Origin: CAZGNZ01 sp964527215
GTDB lineage: Bacteria > Fidelibacterota > Marinisomatia > SCGC-AAA003-L08 > JACNLC01
Reading direction: 5' to 3'
Assembly (NCBI GenBank): GCA_964527215.1
Contig: CAZGNZ010000059.1
Span: 1-18,269, forward strand
DNA: 18,269 nucleotides
The translations under genes and the position numbers were made by a program. The notes under the pieces were generated by a model, which made no database searches, was not told the DNA's origin, and saw only the letters and a program-made list of their open reading frames with translations. This document shows, in pieces, positions 7,628 to 14,677 of the stretch (positions within the stretch are counted from its first letter, which is position 1; each line of letters starts with the position of its first letter).

Positions 7628-10600
7628 GAAGAGCCATTAAATGGATGGCCCGCAATCATGTTGCTGCCAATCTGCTGATGATCCTGATCATTTTCAGCGG
7701 ATTATTAAGCTTGAAATCCGTCAATCAGGAAATTTTTCCGGACATGAATATGGATATGGTCCAGATTCAGGTGGTCTATCCCGGCGCAACTCCGGAAGAA
7801 GTGGAAAAATCCATCTGCATTAAAATTGAAGAACGGCTGGAAGGAATCCCGGAGATAAAACAAATTACGTCTTCTTCCAATGAAGGCGTGGGCATTGTTA
7901 TCGCGGAAATTGAAATGGGGGAGGATATTGCAGATGTCAAAGATCTCATAAAATCTGAGCTGGATCAGATCGTGACCTTCCCGGAGCAGGCAGAACGGGC
8001 GGAAATCAAGGAAGTGACAACCCAGATGGAAGTGATGTGGATTGCCGTGTACGGGGAGGTGCCGGAGCGGATGATCAAAGAACTTGCCACTCGAATACAG
8101 GACGATCTGAAGCTGTTCGACAATATTTCCCAGATCGATATTTCAGGAATCCGCAGCTATGAAATTTCAATCGAAGTCTCGGAAGACAGGCTTCAGGAAT
8201 ACGGACTGACCTTCAATGAAGTCAGCCGGGCAGTTCGTACCGGCAGTCTTGAGATGGCCGGGGGAAGTGTGAAAACGGACCATGGAGAAATACTGGTCCG
8301 GTCTGATGGTCTCGGTTATACGGCGGAGGATTACGAAAATGTCATTCTTCGGAACATCCCCGGCAGTCAGCCTCTGAGGGTGGGTGATATCGCGACTGTC
8401 ACAGACGGATTTTCCGATTCCGACCTTATATCGCAGTTTGACGGGTATCCGGCCGCGATGGTAAATGTTCGGCGGGTCGGTGACCAGAATGCACCGGATA
8501 TTGCAAAAACCGTCAAAACATATCTCGCGGATCTGAAGCAGGAACTGCCCGAAGGACTGTTTGCTGATATCTGGATGGATAACTCCATTCTGCTGAACGA
8601 AAGAATTGAACTCCTTTCCCGGAACGCAATGCTCGGACTGATATTGGTGCTTCTTTCACTTTCCTTTTTTCTTGATATCCGCCTGGCCTTCTGGGTCGCG
8701 ATTGGGATTGTTATCTCCTTTATGGGCACCTTCACCGTCATGCTTATTTTTGACGTGACCATCAACATGATAACCCTCTTTGCATTTATACTTGTGTTGG
8801 GCATTGTCGTGGATGATGCCATCGTAGTGGGTGAGAATATTTTCTCAAGTCAGGTTCGGGGCATGAACCCGGCTGAAGCCTCATTCAGGGGGGCTATCAG
8901 GGTGACAACCCCTGTCATATTCGCAGTCACAACCTCCATTGTTGCCTTTCTGCCGTTGATGTTTGTGGAAGGTGTCATGGGAAAAATCATGAGCGCTATT
9001 CCCATTATCGTAATCAGTGCTCTGGTATTTTCGCTGTTTGAGTCACTCTTTATCCTTCCGGCACATCTGTCCAAAATCAATATTACATCGAGAATTTCCT
9101 GGCTTGGGAGACTGTCAGATATACAAGCCGGCATTTCATCCGGTCTCAACCGGTTCATAAATGGAAAATATACCCGGTTTCTGAAACTGGCAATCCAGAA
9201 CCGAATAACCACCATAGCGGTCAGTATTGCGATTCTATTGATTTCCCTGGGAATGGTTACCAGCGGCATTCTGAAATTTGATTTCATGCCGGATGTGGAT
9301 TCAGACAACATGTATGTCCACCTTGCTATGCCGAAGGGATCATCCTCCGGACAGACACTTGAAGCAGCTCAGCGGATAGAAAGTGCTGCCAGGATTGTAC
9401 AGGAGGAATATCTCAGTGAATTCCCCGACAGGGAACCGTTTATTCGGCATATCTCGACGGTTGTGGGAAATCAGCCCATGGTAAGCGAAGGGCATGGCGG
9501 GACCGGATTGACAGTGACCAATCCCGAGCTGGCGGAAATCAATATTGAAATTGTTTCTCCCGATCAGCGGGAACTGTCGTCATCGGAGCTGGCTGGGCGC
9601 TGGCGGGATAAGGTTGGAGACCTGATAGGAATTGAATCCATCACCTACAGTGCGAACCTGATGAGTATGGGCAATGATATTGAAGTTACTCTTTCTGCCA
9701 ATGATTATATAGTACTGGATCAGGCTGTTAATGACCTGAAGGACCGCCTTGCGGATTATGAGGGCGTCAGTGAAATACGCGATGATTTCGAACTGGGCAA
9801 ACAGGAACTGAAACTCAGACTCAAATCCAGTGCAGCATCCCTGAACCTGACCCTTCAGGATTTGGCCCGTCAGGTCCGGCAGGGGTTGTACGGAGATGAA
9901 GTATTTCGTCTTCAGCGGGGAAAGGATGAGGTGAAAGTGATGGTTCGATACCCGCTCGGTGAAAGAAACTCCCTGAAGGATATCGAACGGATGCGGATTC
10001 GCACACCGGAAGGCAATCAGGTTCCGTTTTATACCGTGGCGGAAGTGGAAGAAGGCAGAGCCTATTCCCAGATCAAACGGAGTGACGGTCGCCGCATTGT
10101 GGTGGTGATGGCGGATGTGGACAACAACCGGACCAGCGCCAATGACATCAATTCAGAACTTCGCAGTCAGGTGCTGCCTGATCTTGAAGTCAGATATCCA
10201 GGACTTGCCAGTTCGTTTGAAGGAATCCAGGAACAACAGACGGAATCAATGTCCAGCCTGGGAATTGGATTTCTGATTGCCCTGTTTGTCATGTACGGAC
10301 TGCTGGCCATTCCTTTCAAGTCCTACATACAGCCTCTGGTGATCATGAGTGCGGTCCCATTCGGAATCATCGGTGCCGTATGGGGGCATATTCTGTTTGG
10401 GTATTCCCTGAGCATGATCAGCATGTTTGGCGTTGTGGCTCTTTCCGGTGTGGTAATAAACGACTCCCTGATTCTGGTGGATTTCATAAATGATCGACTG
10501 AGGAGCGGCCATTCTGTTCAGGATGCCGTGATCCTGGCTTGCCAGTCCCGTTTCCGTCCCATCATCCTTACATCAGTGACAACCTTTCTGGGACTGACCC

Positions 10601-10818
10601 CTATCATTCTGGAGACAAGTCTGCAGGCAAGATTCCTGATCCCAATGGCTCTCAGTCTCGGGTTTGGGGTTCTTACCGGTACTGCCATTATTCTGATTAT
10701 GGTGCCGGCTGGTGTCATCATGATAGAGGATTTAAAAACTATCCCTGTCCGTCTGAAAAAAAAAATACGCAATTTCGGGACCGCCGGAAAGGTTTATGGT
10801 GGAAGGAGGGAGTCATGA
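7624..10818 (+). CDS. RND efflux pump inner-membrane permease (AcrB/HAE-type superfamily)
   Basis: This 1064-residue protein has the usual length and twofold layout of RND permeases: TM1 near residues 12-32, a large periplasmic loop, TM2-6, a second half with TM7 near 530, another loop and TM8-12. The proton-relay motif GIVVDDAIVVGENIF in TM4 carries the paired aspartates Asp397 and Asp398, equivalent to AcrB Asp407/408. In TM10, where AcrB has the key lysine (Lys940), this protein reads VVINDSLILVDF, with Asn946 at the lysine position. This pattern is seen in a distinct RND subgroup, so the proton relay may differ in detail. It exports drugs or other amphiphilic compounds by proton antiport; the substrate cannot be named. 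GGGAG (7612-7616) lies upstream, and the start and stop overlap the neighbours as ATGA. Confidence 0.95.
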   Translation: MRRAIKWMARNHVAANLLMILIIFSGLLSLKSVNQEIFPDMNMDMVQIQVVYPGATPEEVEKSICIKIEERLEGIPEIKQITSSSNEGVGIVIAEIEMGEDIADVKDLIKSELDQIVTFPEQAERAEIKEVTTQMEVMWIAVYGEVPERMIKELATRIQDDLKLFDNISQIDISGIRSYEISIEVSEDRLQEYGLTFNEVSRAVRTGSLEMAGGSVKTDHGEILVRSDGLGYTAEDYENVILRNIPGSQPLRVGDIATVTDGFSDSDLISQFDGYPAAMVNVRRVGDQNAPDIAKTVKTYLADLKQELPEGLFADIWMDNSILLNERIELLSRNAMLGLILVLLSLSFFLDIRLAFWVAIGIVISFMGTFTVMLIFDVTINMITLFAFILVLGIVVDDAIVVGENIFSSQVRGMNPAEASFRGAIRVTTPVIFAVTTSIVAFLPLMFVEGVMGKIMSAIPIIVISALVFSLFESLFILPAHLSKINITSRISWLGRLSDIQAGISSGLNRFINGKYTRFLKLAIQNRITTIAVSIAILLISLGMVTSGILKFDFMPDVDSDNMYVHLAMPKGSSSGQTLEAAQRIESAARIVQEEYLSEFPDREPFIRHISTVVGNQPMVSEGHGGTGLTVTNPELAEINIEIVSPDQRELSSSELAGRWRDKVGDLIGIESITYSANLMSMGNDIEVTLSANDYIVLDQAVNDLKDRLADYEGVSEIRDDFELGKQELKLRLKSSAASLNLTLQDLARQVRQGLYGDEVFRLQRGKDEVKVMVRYPLGERNSLKDIERMRIRTPEGNQVPFYTVAEVEEGRAYSQIKRSDGRRIVVVMADVDNNRTSANDINSELRSQVLPDLEVRYPGLASSFEGIQEQQTESMSSLGIGFLIALFVMYGLLAIPFKSYIQPLVIMSAVPFGIIGAVWGHILFGYSLSMISMFGVVALSGVVINDSLILVDFINDRLRSGHSVQDAVILACQSRFRPIILTSVTTFLGLTPIILETSLQARFLIPMALSLGFGVLTGTAIILIMVPAGVIMIEDLKTIPVRLKKKIRNFGTAGKVYGGRRES

Positions 10819-12221
10819 CTGATATTCGCTCCCTATTCATGCTGGCTGCAGGTTCCGTACTCACCATTTCCTGTACCATGAATCCCGGGAAATCGGATTT
10901 GACGCCTGATTATGACATCCCCATGAATTATTCTGCTGAGAGAGTGCATGTGTATGCCGATACGCTGATGGAATCCCAATGGTGGAGAGGGCTGAATAAT
11001 TCGGAACTGAATGATCTGATTGATACCCTGCTGATCCATAATCTGGATCTGGAACTGGCGCATGCCAGGGTCAGCCAGGTTGAGGCCTTTCTGCGACAGA
11101 CACAGACGCAGCAGCTTCCAACGTTTTCAGCGGAAAGCAGTGTTTCCCTGTCACACGGTTCTGCCTACATGGCCGGCAGCTCCTTCCCCATCGATAAGGA
11201 TACCACCTACAGTTTCACTGCAGGAATGAACTGGGAGTTGGATATCTGGGGACGGATTCGAAGCCTGAAGAATGCAGCGGTCTCTGATCTTGCGGGAGTC
11301 CGCTGGAATACCGAAGCCCTGTATCAGGGACTGATTGCTCAGACGGTCCTTTTGTATTTTGAAATTCAGTCACGGGTCCAGTATCTGGAACTTGCTGGGG
11401 AGATGGAGCGGATCAACTCGGAAGATCTGGAACTGCAGAACGTCAGATACATGAGTGGAGTGGGTTCCCGGCTGAATATTGCCCGGGCACAGCAGGCCCT
11501 GGCTGTTTCTGTTCAGCAGCGAATTCAGGAAGAATATATGCTGAGCAGTGCACTTCGGTCACTGAATGTCCTTCTGGGACGATACCCTGACGATACCGCA
11601 ATTCAGCAAACCAGCAGGCCGGCCGCATCGGTTCAGTTCAATAGGGTTCCTGCCGGGCTTCCTTCGGATCTGCTGATTCGTCGTCCCGATATCAGGGCGG
11701 CAGAATCAAATGTAGAAGCCGCCCGTCAGAGGGTAGGGGCTGCAAGGGCAGATTTGTTTCCCCGGCTGGCTCTCACCGGAAGTGCCGGACATAACAACAC
11801 AATGCTGGAAGATCTGCTGGCGGAAAACAGCCGACTGCTGACTGCCGGAAGCTCTGTAAGCTCCGTCTTTGCCTTTGGAGCAAAAAAAGCAGTGGTTCGC
11901 CAGAATCAGGCAGCACTGGATCAGGCGGTTCTGGAATATCAGAAAGCGGTACTTGATGCGTTCAGGGAAGTTGAATCTGCAATCGAGATGATTCGCATCA
12001 GCGGCGAGCAGCTGACATGGGCTCAGAATCAACTGAAGGCCGCGGAAGACGTTCTTCGCTTTCAGAATCAGAAATATGCCAGGGGAATCGGGCGGTATGA
12101 TCAGGTTTTGGATGCCCGCCTGAGCCGTCATCAGGCACGGACCGGACTCATCACTGCCGAAAACACCGTGATACAGTCGCAGGTCAACCTCTATCTGTCA
12201 CTGGGAGGTGACTGGAAATAA
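10815..12221 (+). CDS. Outer-membrane efflux lipoprotein (NodT/TolC family)
   Basis: The protein has 468 residues from the ATG at 10815, which has a strong AAGGAGGG just upstream (10803-10810) and overlaps the pump stop as ATGA. The reading frame continues upstream to 10539, but that part lies inside the pump gene and is not coding here. A signal peptide ends in LTISC (Cys20), a lipobox, as in NodT-type channels. The two repeated OEP halves are visible: WWRGLNNSELNDLIDTLLIH followed by helical ELAHARVSQVEAFLRQTQTQ, the internal ELDIWGRIRSLKNAA, then PSDLLIRRPDIRAAE (about 280-294) and RVGAARADLFPRLALTGSAG. These are signature sites of the family. It forms the outer-membrane exit duct of the tripartite pump. 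It is the last gene of the operon. Confidence 0.94.
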   Translation: MTDIRSLFMLAAGSVLTISCTMNPGKSDLTPDYDIPMNYSAERVHVYADTLMESQWWRGLNNSELNDLIDTLLIHNLDLELAHARVSQVEAFLRQTQTQQLPTFSAESSVSLSHGSAYMAGSSFPIDKDTTYSFTAGMNWELDIWGRIRSLKNAAVSDLAGVRWNTEALYQGLIAQTVLLYFEIQSRVQYLELAGEMERINSEDLELQNVRYMSGVGSRLNIARAQQALAVSVQQRIQEEYMLSSALRSLNVLLGRYPDDTAIQQTSRPAASVQFNRVPAGLPSDLLIRRPDIRAAESNVEAARQRVGAARADLFPRLALTGSAGHNNTMLEDLLAENSRLLTAGSSVSSVFAFGAKKAVVRQNQAALDQAVLEYQKAVLDAFREVESAIEMIRISGEQLTWAQNQLKAAEDVLRFQNQKYARGIGRYDQVLDARLSRHQARTGLITAENTVIQSQVNLYLSLGGDWK

Positions 12222-12233
12222 ACCGCCGGACAT

Positions 12234-12271
12234 TTACCGGTAATAAATTTCCCCGCCCGTCAGCTGACGGG
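12234..12271. other. Two perfect palindromes just after the efflux operon
   Basis: TTACCGGTAA (12234-12243) and the 16-base CCCGTCAGCTGACGGG (12256-12271) are perfect palindromes. The second can fold as a GC-rich hairpin but has no T-tract after it, so it is not a classical terminator. It may slow polymerase or protect the 3' end of the efflux mRNA. The repeat element begins 11 bases later. Confidence 0.4.
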
Positions 12272-12282
12272 TGAGGTATCAT

Positions 12283-12464
12283 TAGCCCGGATATTTCATG
12301 AGACTTTGTAATGAGATGATGAAAATGATTGATTCTACAAGGCATATGAAGAAAAATGAGTGAAATCGTACTGGACAGTACGTTGAGAACATTTTTCGAG
12401 TATAACGCTGTAGAATTGAGCAGATCCATCATCGGAATAGATTTCTCATGAAATATTCGGGTTA
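12283..12464. repeat. Complete 182-bp palindromic MITE-like element, copy B
   Basis: The left terminus (12283-12303) and the reverse complement of the right terminus (12444-12464) match at 19 of 21 positions; both contain ATATTTCATGAGA and both ends are TA. The whole element is one long imperfect palindrome centred on CGTACTG-GA-CAGTACG (12367-12382). Going inward, perfectly paired blocks ATATTTCATGAGA, GATGATG, ATTCTAC, GAAAAATG and CGTACTG alternate with unpaired stretches of about 8-12 bases. There is no convincing coding frame. The first 64 bases match the copy at the window's 3' end at 62 of 64 positions. It looks like a non-autonomous mobile repeat; TA ends suggest a TA target duplication, which is inference. 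Confidence 0.75.
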
Positions 12465-12486
12465 GTGATATAATCATTTTTTATTT

Positions 12487-12588
12487 CGCCGCCGCGCCAA
12501 ATGGCGGATTTTCAACAAGCGGCGGGGAATGCACCCAGTTACACTCGTCAGTCAGGAGACGGATTAAAAATCCGCCCACTGGCGGATT
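12487..12588. other. Highly structured intergenic stretch with competing hairpins
   Basis: CGCCGC (12487-12492) can pair with GCGGCG (12519-12524), enclosing CGCC-AAAT-GGCG (12495-12506). GGCGGATTTT (12503-12512) is exactly complementary to AAAATCCGCC (12567-12576). The same AATCCGCC (12569-12576) can instead pair with GGCGGATT (12581-12588) around a CACT loop. These pairings exclude one another. No known riboswitch consensus is complete here. With the following terminator-like hairpin, this region could be a regulatory leader if transcribed. Confidence 0.4.
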
Positions 12589-12616
12589 CAATACCCTGAA
12601 ATATCAGCAGTTGCAG

Positions 12617-12670
12617 AATTCCCTGTCCGGCAGTCAAAAGAATACAGGCTTCAAGGCAGGGAATTTTTTT
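12617..12670 (+). terminator. Strong intrinsic-terminator-like hairpin upstream of the GH16 gene
   Basis: AATTCCCTG (12617-12625) and CAGGGAATT (12657-12665) form a perfect 9-bp stem around a 31-base loop, with a run of seven T at 12664-12670. It lies 117 bases before the GH16 start and more than 390 bases after the efflux operon. It either ends a transcript from the intergenic region or acts as an attenuator in the GH16 leader. Confidence 0.55.
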
Positions 12671-12691
12671 AATTTCAATGACTGTCCCTTT

Positions 12692-12708
12692 CCGGTATCA
12701 CATGCCGG
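12692..12708. promoter_or_regulatory. 17-base dyad, possible operator before the GH16 gene
   Basis: CCGGTAT (12692-12698) and ATGCCGG (12702-12708) form near-perfect inverted arms (6 of 7) around CAC. The dyad lies between the terminator-like hairpin and the GH16 gene, about 80 bases before its ATG. A regulator-binding site is possible, but no regulator gene is adjacent. The rest of 12465-12787 contains no gene that I can support. Confidence 0.25.
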
Positions 12709-12787
12709 ATATATTCCATTGTCACTGGCAGATGGCTCAGAGTAAATTTCATCCTCTCACAACCTTAATAAAAGTTCGTAAAAAATC

Positions 12788-14557
12788 ATGCACAACTTCA
12801 GAGTTTCCCTGTTTCAATGTTTCATTATTCTTTGCCTGTCTGCGCTGCACGCAGATTATCTTGGGGGTGAATATCGAACCCTGGACAGCTTCATGTACGG
12901 ACGGTTTGAAGCGGTTTTTCGTCCGGCAGCAGGGGACGGCCTGGTGTCTTCATTTTTCACGTATAATGACGAAACTCCCAATACGCCCTGGTGCGAAATA
13001 GATATTGAGGTTTTAGGCCGATATCCGAACCTGTCTCAGTTCAATGTAATCACGGACGGTCAGATCAACCATCTGCGTCATCATTTGCTGCCGTTCAATC
13101 CGCAGCTGGATTTTCATACCTACGCCTTTGAGTGGACGCCGGAGTATGTTGCCTGGTTTATTGACGGGACTGAAATGCATCGACAGGAAGGCGAACATGT
13201 CGCCTGGCTGACAGAACCTCAGAAAATCATGATGAATATCTGGAATCCGGTATTTGACAACTGGGTGGGAGACTGGAATGAGTCCGTTCTGCCGCGCTTT
13301 GCATTCTATGATCAGGTCAGTTATGCAGCATACACGCCGGAGGGTGGCAATACCGGGACCAATCTCCAGTTTACGGCTGTCTGGACGGATCATTTTGACG
13401 ATTGGGATCAATCCCGCTGGGAAAAGGCTGAACACACCTTTCCGGGCAATCAGTGTACTTTCAGTCCGGACAATGTGGTATTCCAGGACGGATACATGAT
13501 TCTGTGTCTCACCAATGACAATGCCACCGGTTATACGGACAATACCCCTCCTCAGGTGATATGGGCCAGAGCAGGGTCGAATCAGGTGACGATTCGGTTT
13601 TCCGAAGAACTCAATTCTGAAAGTGCTGAAGATCTGTCTGCATATATCATCAGCGGACTGAACATACTGGATGCCGTTCTTCAGCCGGATCAAAGAACGG
13701 TGGTGCTGGCCGTTTCCGAACCGGTGCCGGATCAGTCCTATTCACTGGTGGTTCTGGGTATCGATGATCTCTTCGGCAACTCCCAGCTGGGCCAGGTGCA
13801 GTCAATCATTATGCCTCAGCCCCTTGTGTTTCAGGATCACCATATTAAAATAAATGTCGGAGGCTCACAGTACCAGGATTTTTGGACGGATCAGGAATGG
13901 CTTCCTGAAACTGAGTACGGTTATCTTGACGGCACGGTGTATCAGGACTGGGATGAACCGGATATCCAGAATTCCGAAATGGATGAAATATTCTGGACCC
14001 AGCGGAACGGACTGGTGCAGTACTGCTTTCGGCTTCCTGAGGCTGACTATCAGGTGTTTTTTCATTTCTCTGAGGCTTCCTGGCAGGAAAGCCAAAACCG
14101 CCAGTTTGATGTTTACGCCAACTCGAATCAAATCATATCCGATCTGGATATTTATAATCTTGCCGGTTCGGACAGTGCATTGGAAATTCCCGTTTTCCAC
14201 TGTCAGCCGGTGAATGAAATCCTGACACTGACCTTCAGTGCCGATACTGATGCACCGATACTGGCCGCCATTGACATCAGTGATGCTCCTGCAGGATGCT
14301 CCGATCCGGCAGCATTGAATTACAGTCCTGACGCCGTATTTGATGACGGTACCTGCGAATGCAGCATCAGCGGTGATGTAAATGGTGACGGGGCAGTGGA
14401 TATTCTCGATATTGTCCTGATGGTGGACCTGATTCTCTTTTCCCAGCCCAGTCCATGTCAGGAGATTACCGCAGATCAGAATCAGGACGGCACCATGGAT
14501 GTCACCGATATCCTCCTCATGGTTGAAACCTTGTTGGGAATCACCTGGGCTGAATGA
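12788..14557 (+). CDS. Secreted GH16 beta-glucanase (circularly permuted, lichenase-like) with Ig-like, malectin-like and dockerin modules
   Basis: This 589-residue protein has a signal peptide at 1-22 (cleavage after LSALHA). Residues 23-243 are a GH16 domain in permuted order: YRTLDSFMYGRFEAVFRP, VSSFFTYND, the active site WCEIDIEVLG (nucleophile Glu70, Asp72, acid/base Glu74), FHTYAFEWTPEYVAWFIDG and KIMMNIWN. A GGNTGTN linker then leads to the strands that open ordinary lichenases, HFDDWDQSRWEKAEHTF (202-218) and FQDGYMILCLT. This order is known from the Fibrobacter succinogenes 1,3-1,4-beta-glucanase. An Ig-like domain (about 252-345) and a malectin-like sugar-binding domain (about 350-500) follow. 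A CSDPAALNY...DDGTC motif (504-523) leads to two dockerin repeats (530-541, 563-574). It probably cuts mixed-linked or related beta-glucans outside the cell. No clear ribosome site precedes the ATG. Confidence 0.9.
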   Translation: MHNFRVSLFQCFIILCLSALHADYLGGEYRTLDSFMYGRFEAVFRPAAGDGLVSSFFTYNDETPNTPWCEIDIEVLGRYPNLSQFNVITDGQINHLRHHLLPFNPQLDFHTYAFEWTPEYVAWFIDGTEMHRQEGEHVAWLTEPQKIMMNIWNPVFDNWVGDWNESVLPRFAFYDQVSYAAYTPEGGNTGTNLQFTAVWTDHFDDWDQSRWEKAEHTFPGNQCTFSPDNVVFQDGYMILCLTNDNATGYTDNTPPQVIWARAGSNQVTIRFSEELNSESAEDLSAYIISGLNILDAVLQPDQRTVVLAVSEPVPDQSYSLVVLGIDDLFGNSQLGQVQSIIMPQPLVFQDHHIKINVGGSQYQDFWTDQEWLPETEYGYLDGTVYQDWDEPDIQNSEMDEIFWTQRNGLVQYCFRLPEADYQVFFHFSEASWQESQNRQFDVYANSNQIISDLDIYNLAGSDSALEIPVFHCQPVNEILTLTFSADTDAPILAAIDISDAPAGCSDPAALNYSPDAVFDDGTCECSISGDVNGDGAVDILDIVLMVDLILFSQPSPCQEITADQNQDGTMDVTDILLMVETLLGITWAE

Positions 14558-14583
14558 TTTAAAAGTGTGTTTATCCTGCCCCG

Positions 14584-14649
14584 TGAACCGACACCCTATT
14601 CATTACCGTCAGCTGTCTGGGGATAACCTGAACCGGCAGAAACGGTTCA
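14584..14649. promoter_or_regulatory. Repeated TGAACCG arms and hairpin before the STAND gene
   Basis: The 120-base gap between the GH16 and STAND genes contains TGAACCG twice (14584-14590 and 14629-14635) and its exact complement CGGTTCA once (14643-14649). The nearer pair forms a 7-bp stem with a 7-base loop, GCAGAAA; the farther pair extends to 8 bp. The next bases include TATTTTT, but 10 bases away, so it is a poor terminator. It could be a leader hairpin or a repressor site. Confidence 0.35.
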
Positions 14650-14677
14650 CCGACAATATTTTTATGGACAGCCACAA

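Noticed and set aside
10539..10814. N-terminal extension of the TolC-like protein
   Set aside because: It lies inside the RND gene. The ATG at 10815 has a strong ribosome site and a lipoprotein signal.
12184..12477. Minus-strand frame through the palindromic repeat, possibly a transposase remnant
   Set aside because: The same peptide arises wherever the repeat occurs and has no transposase motif. The palindrome explains it.
12549..12565. B12-box-like AGTCAGGAGAC suggesting a cobalamin riboswitch
   Set aside because: Only the first 11 bases fit. The upstream aptamer core is absent, the space is too short, and the downstream gene is a glucanase.
12678..13001. 107-residue + frame upstream of and into the GH16 gene
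   Set aside because: It overlaps the GH16 signal peptide and catalytic coding region in another frame and has no domain or ribosome site.
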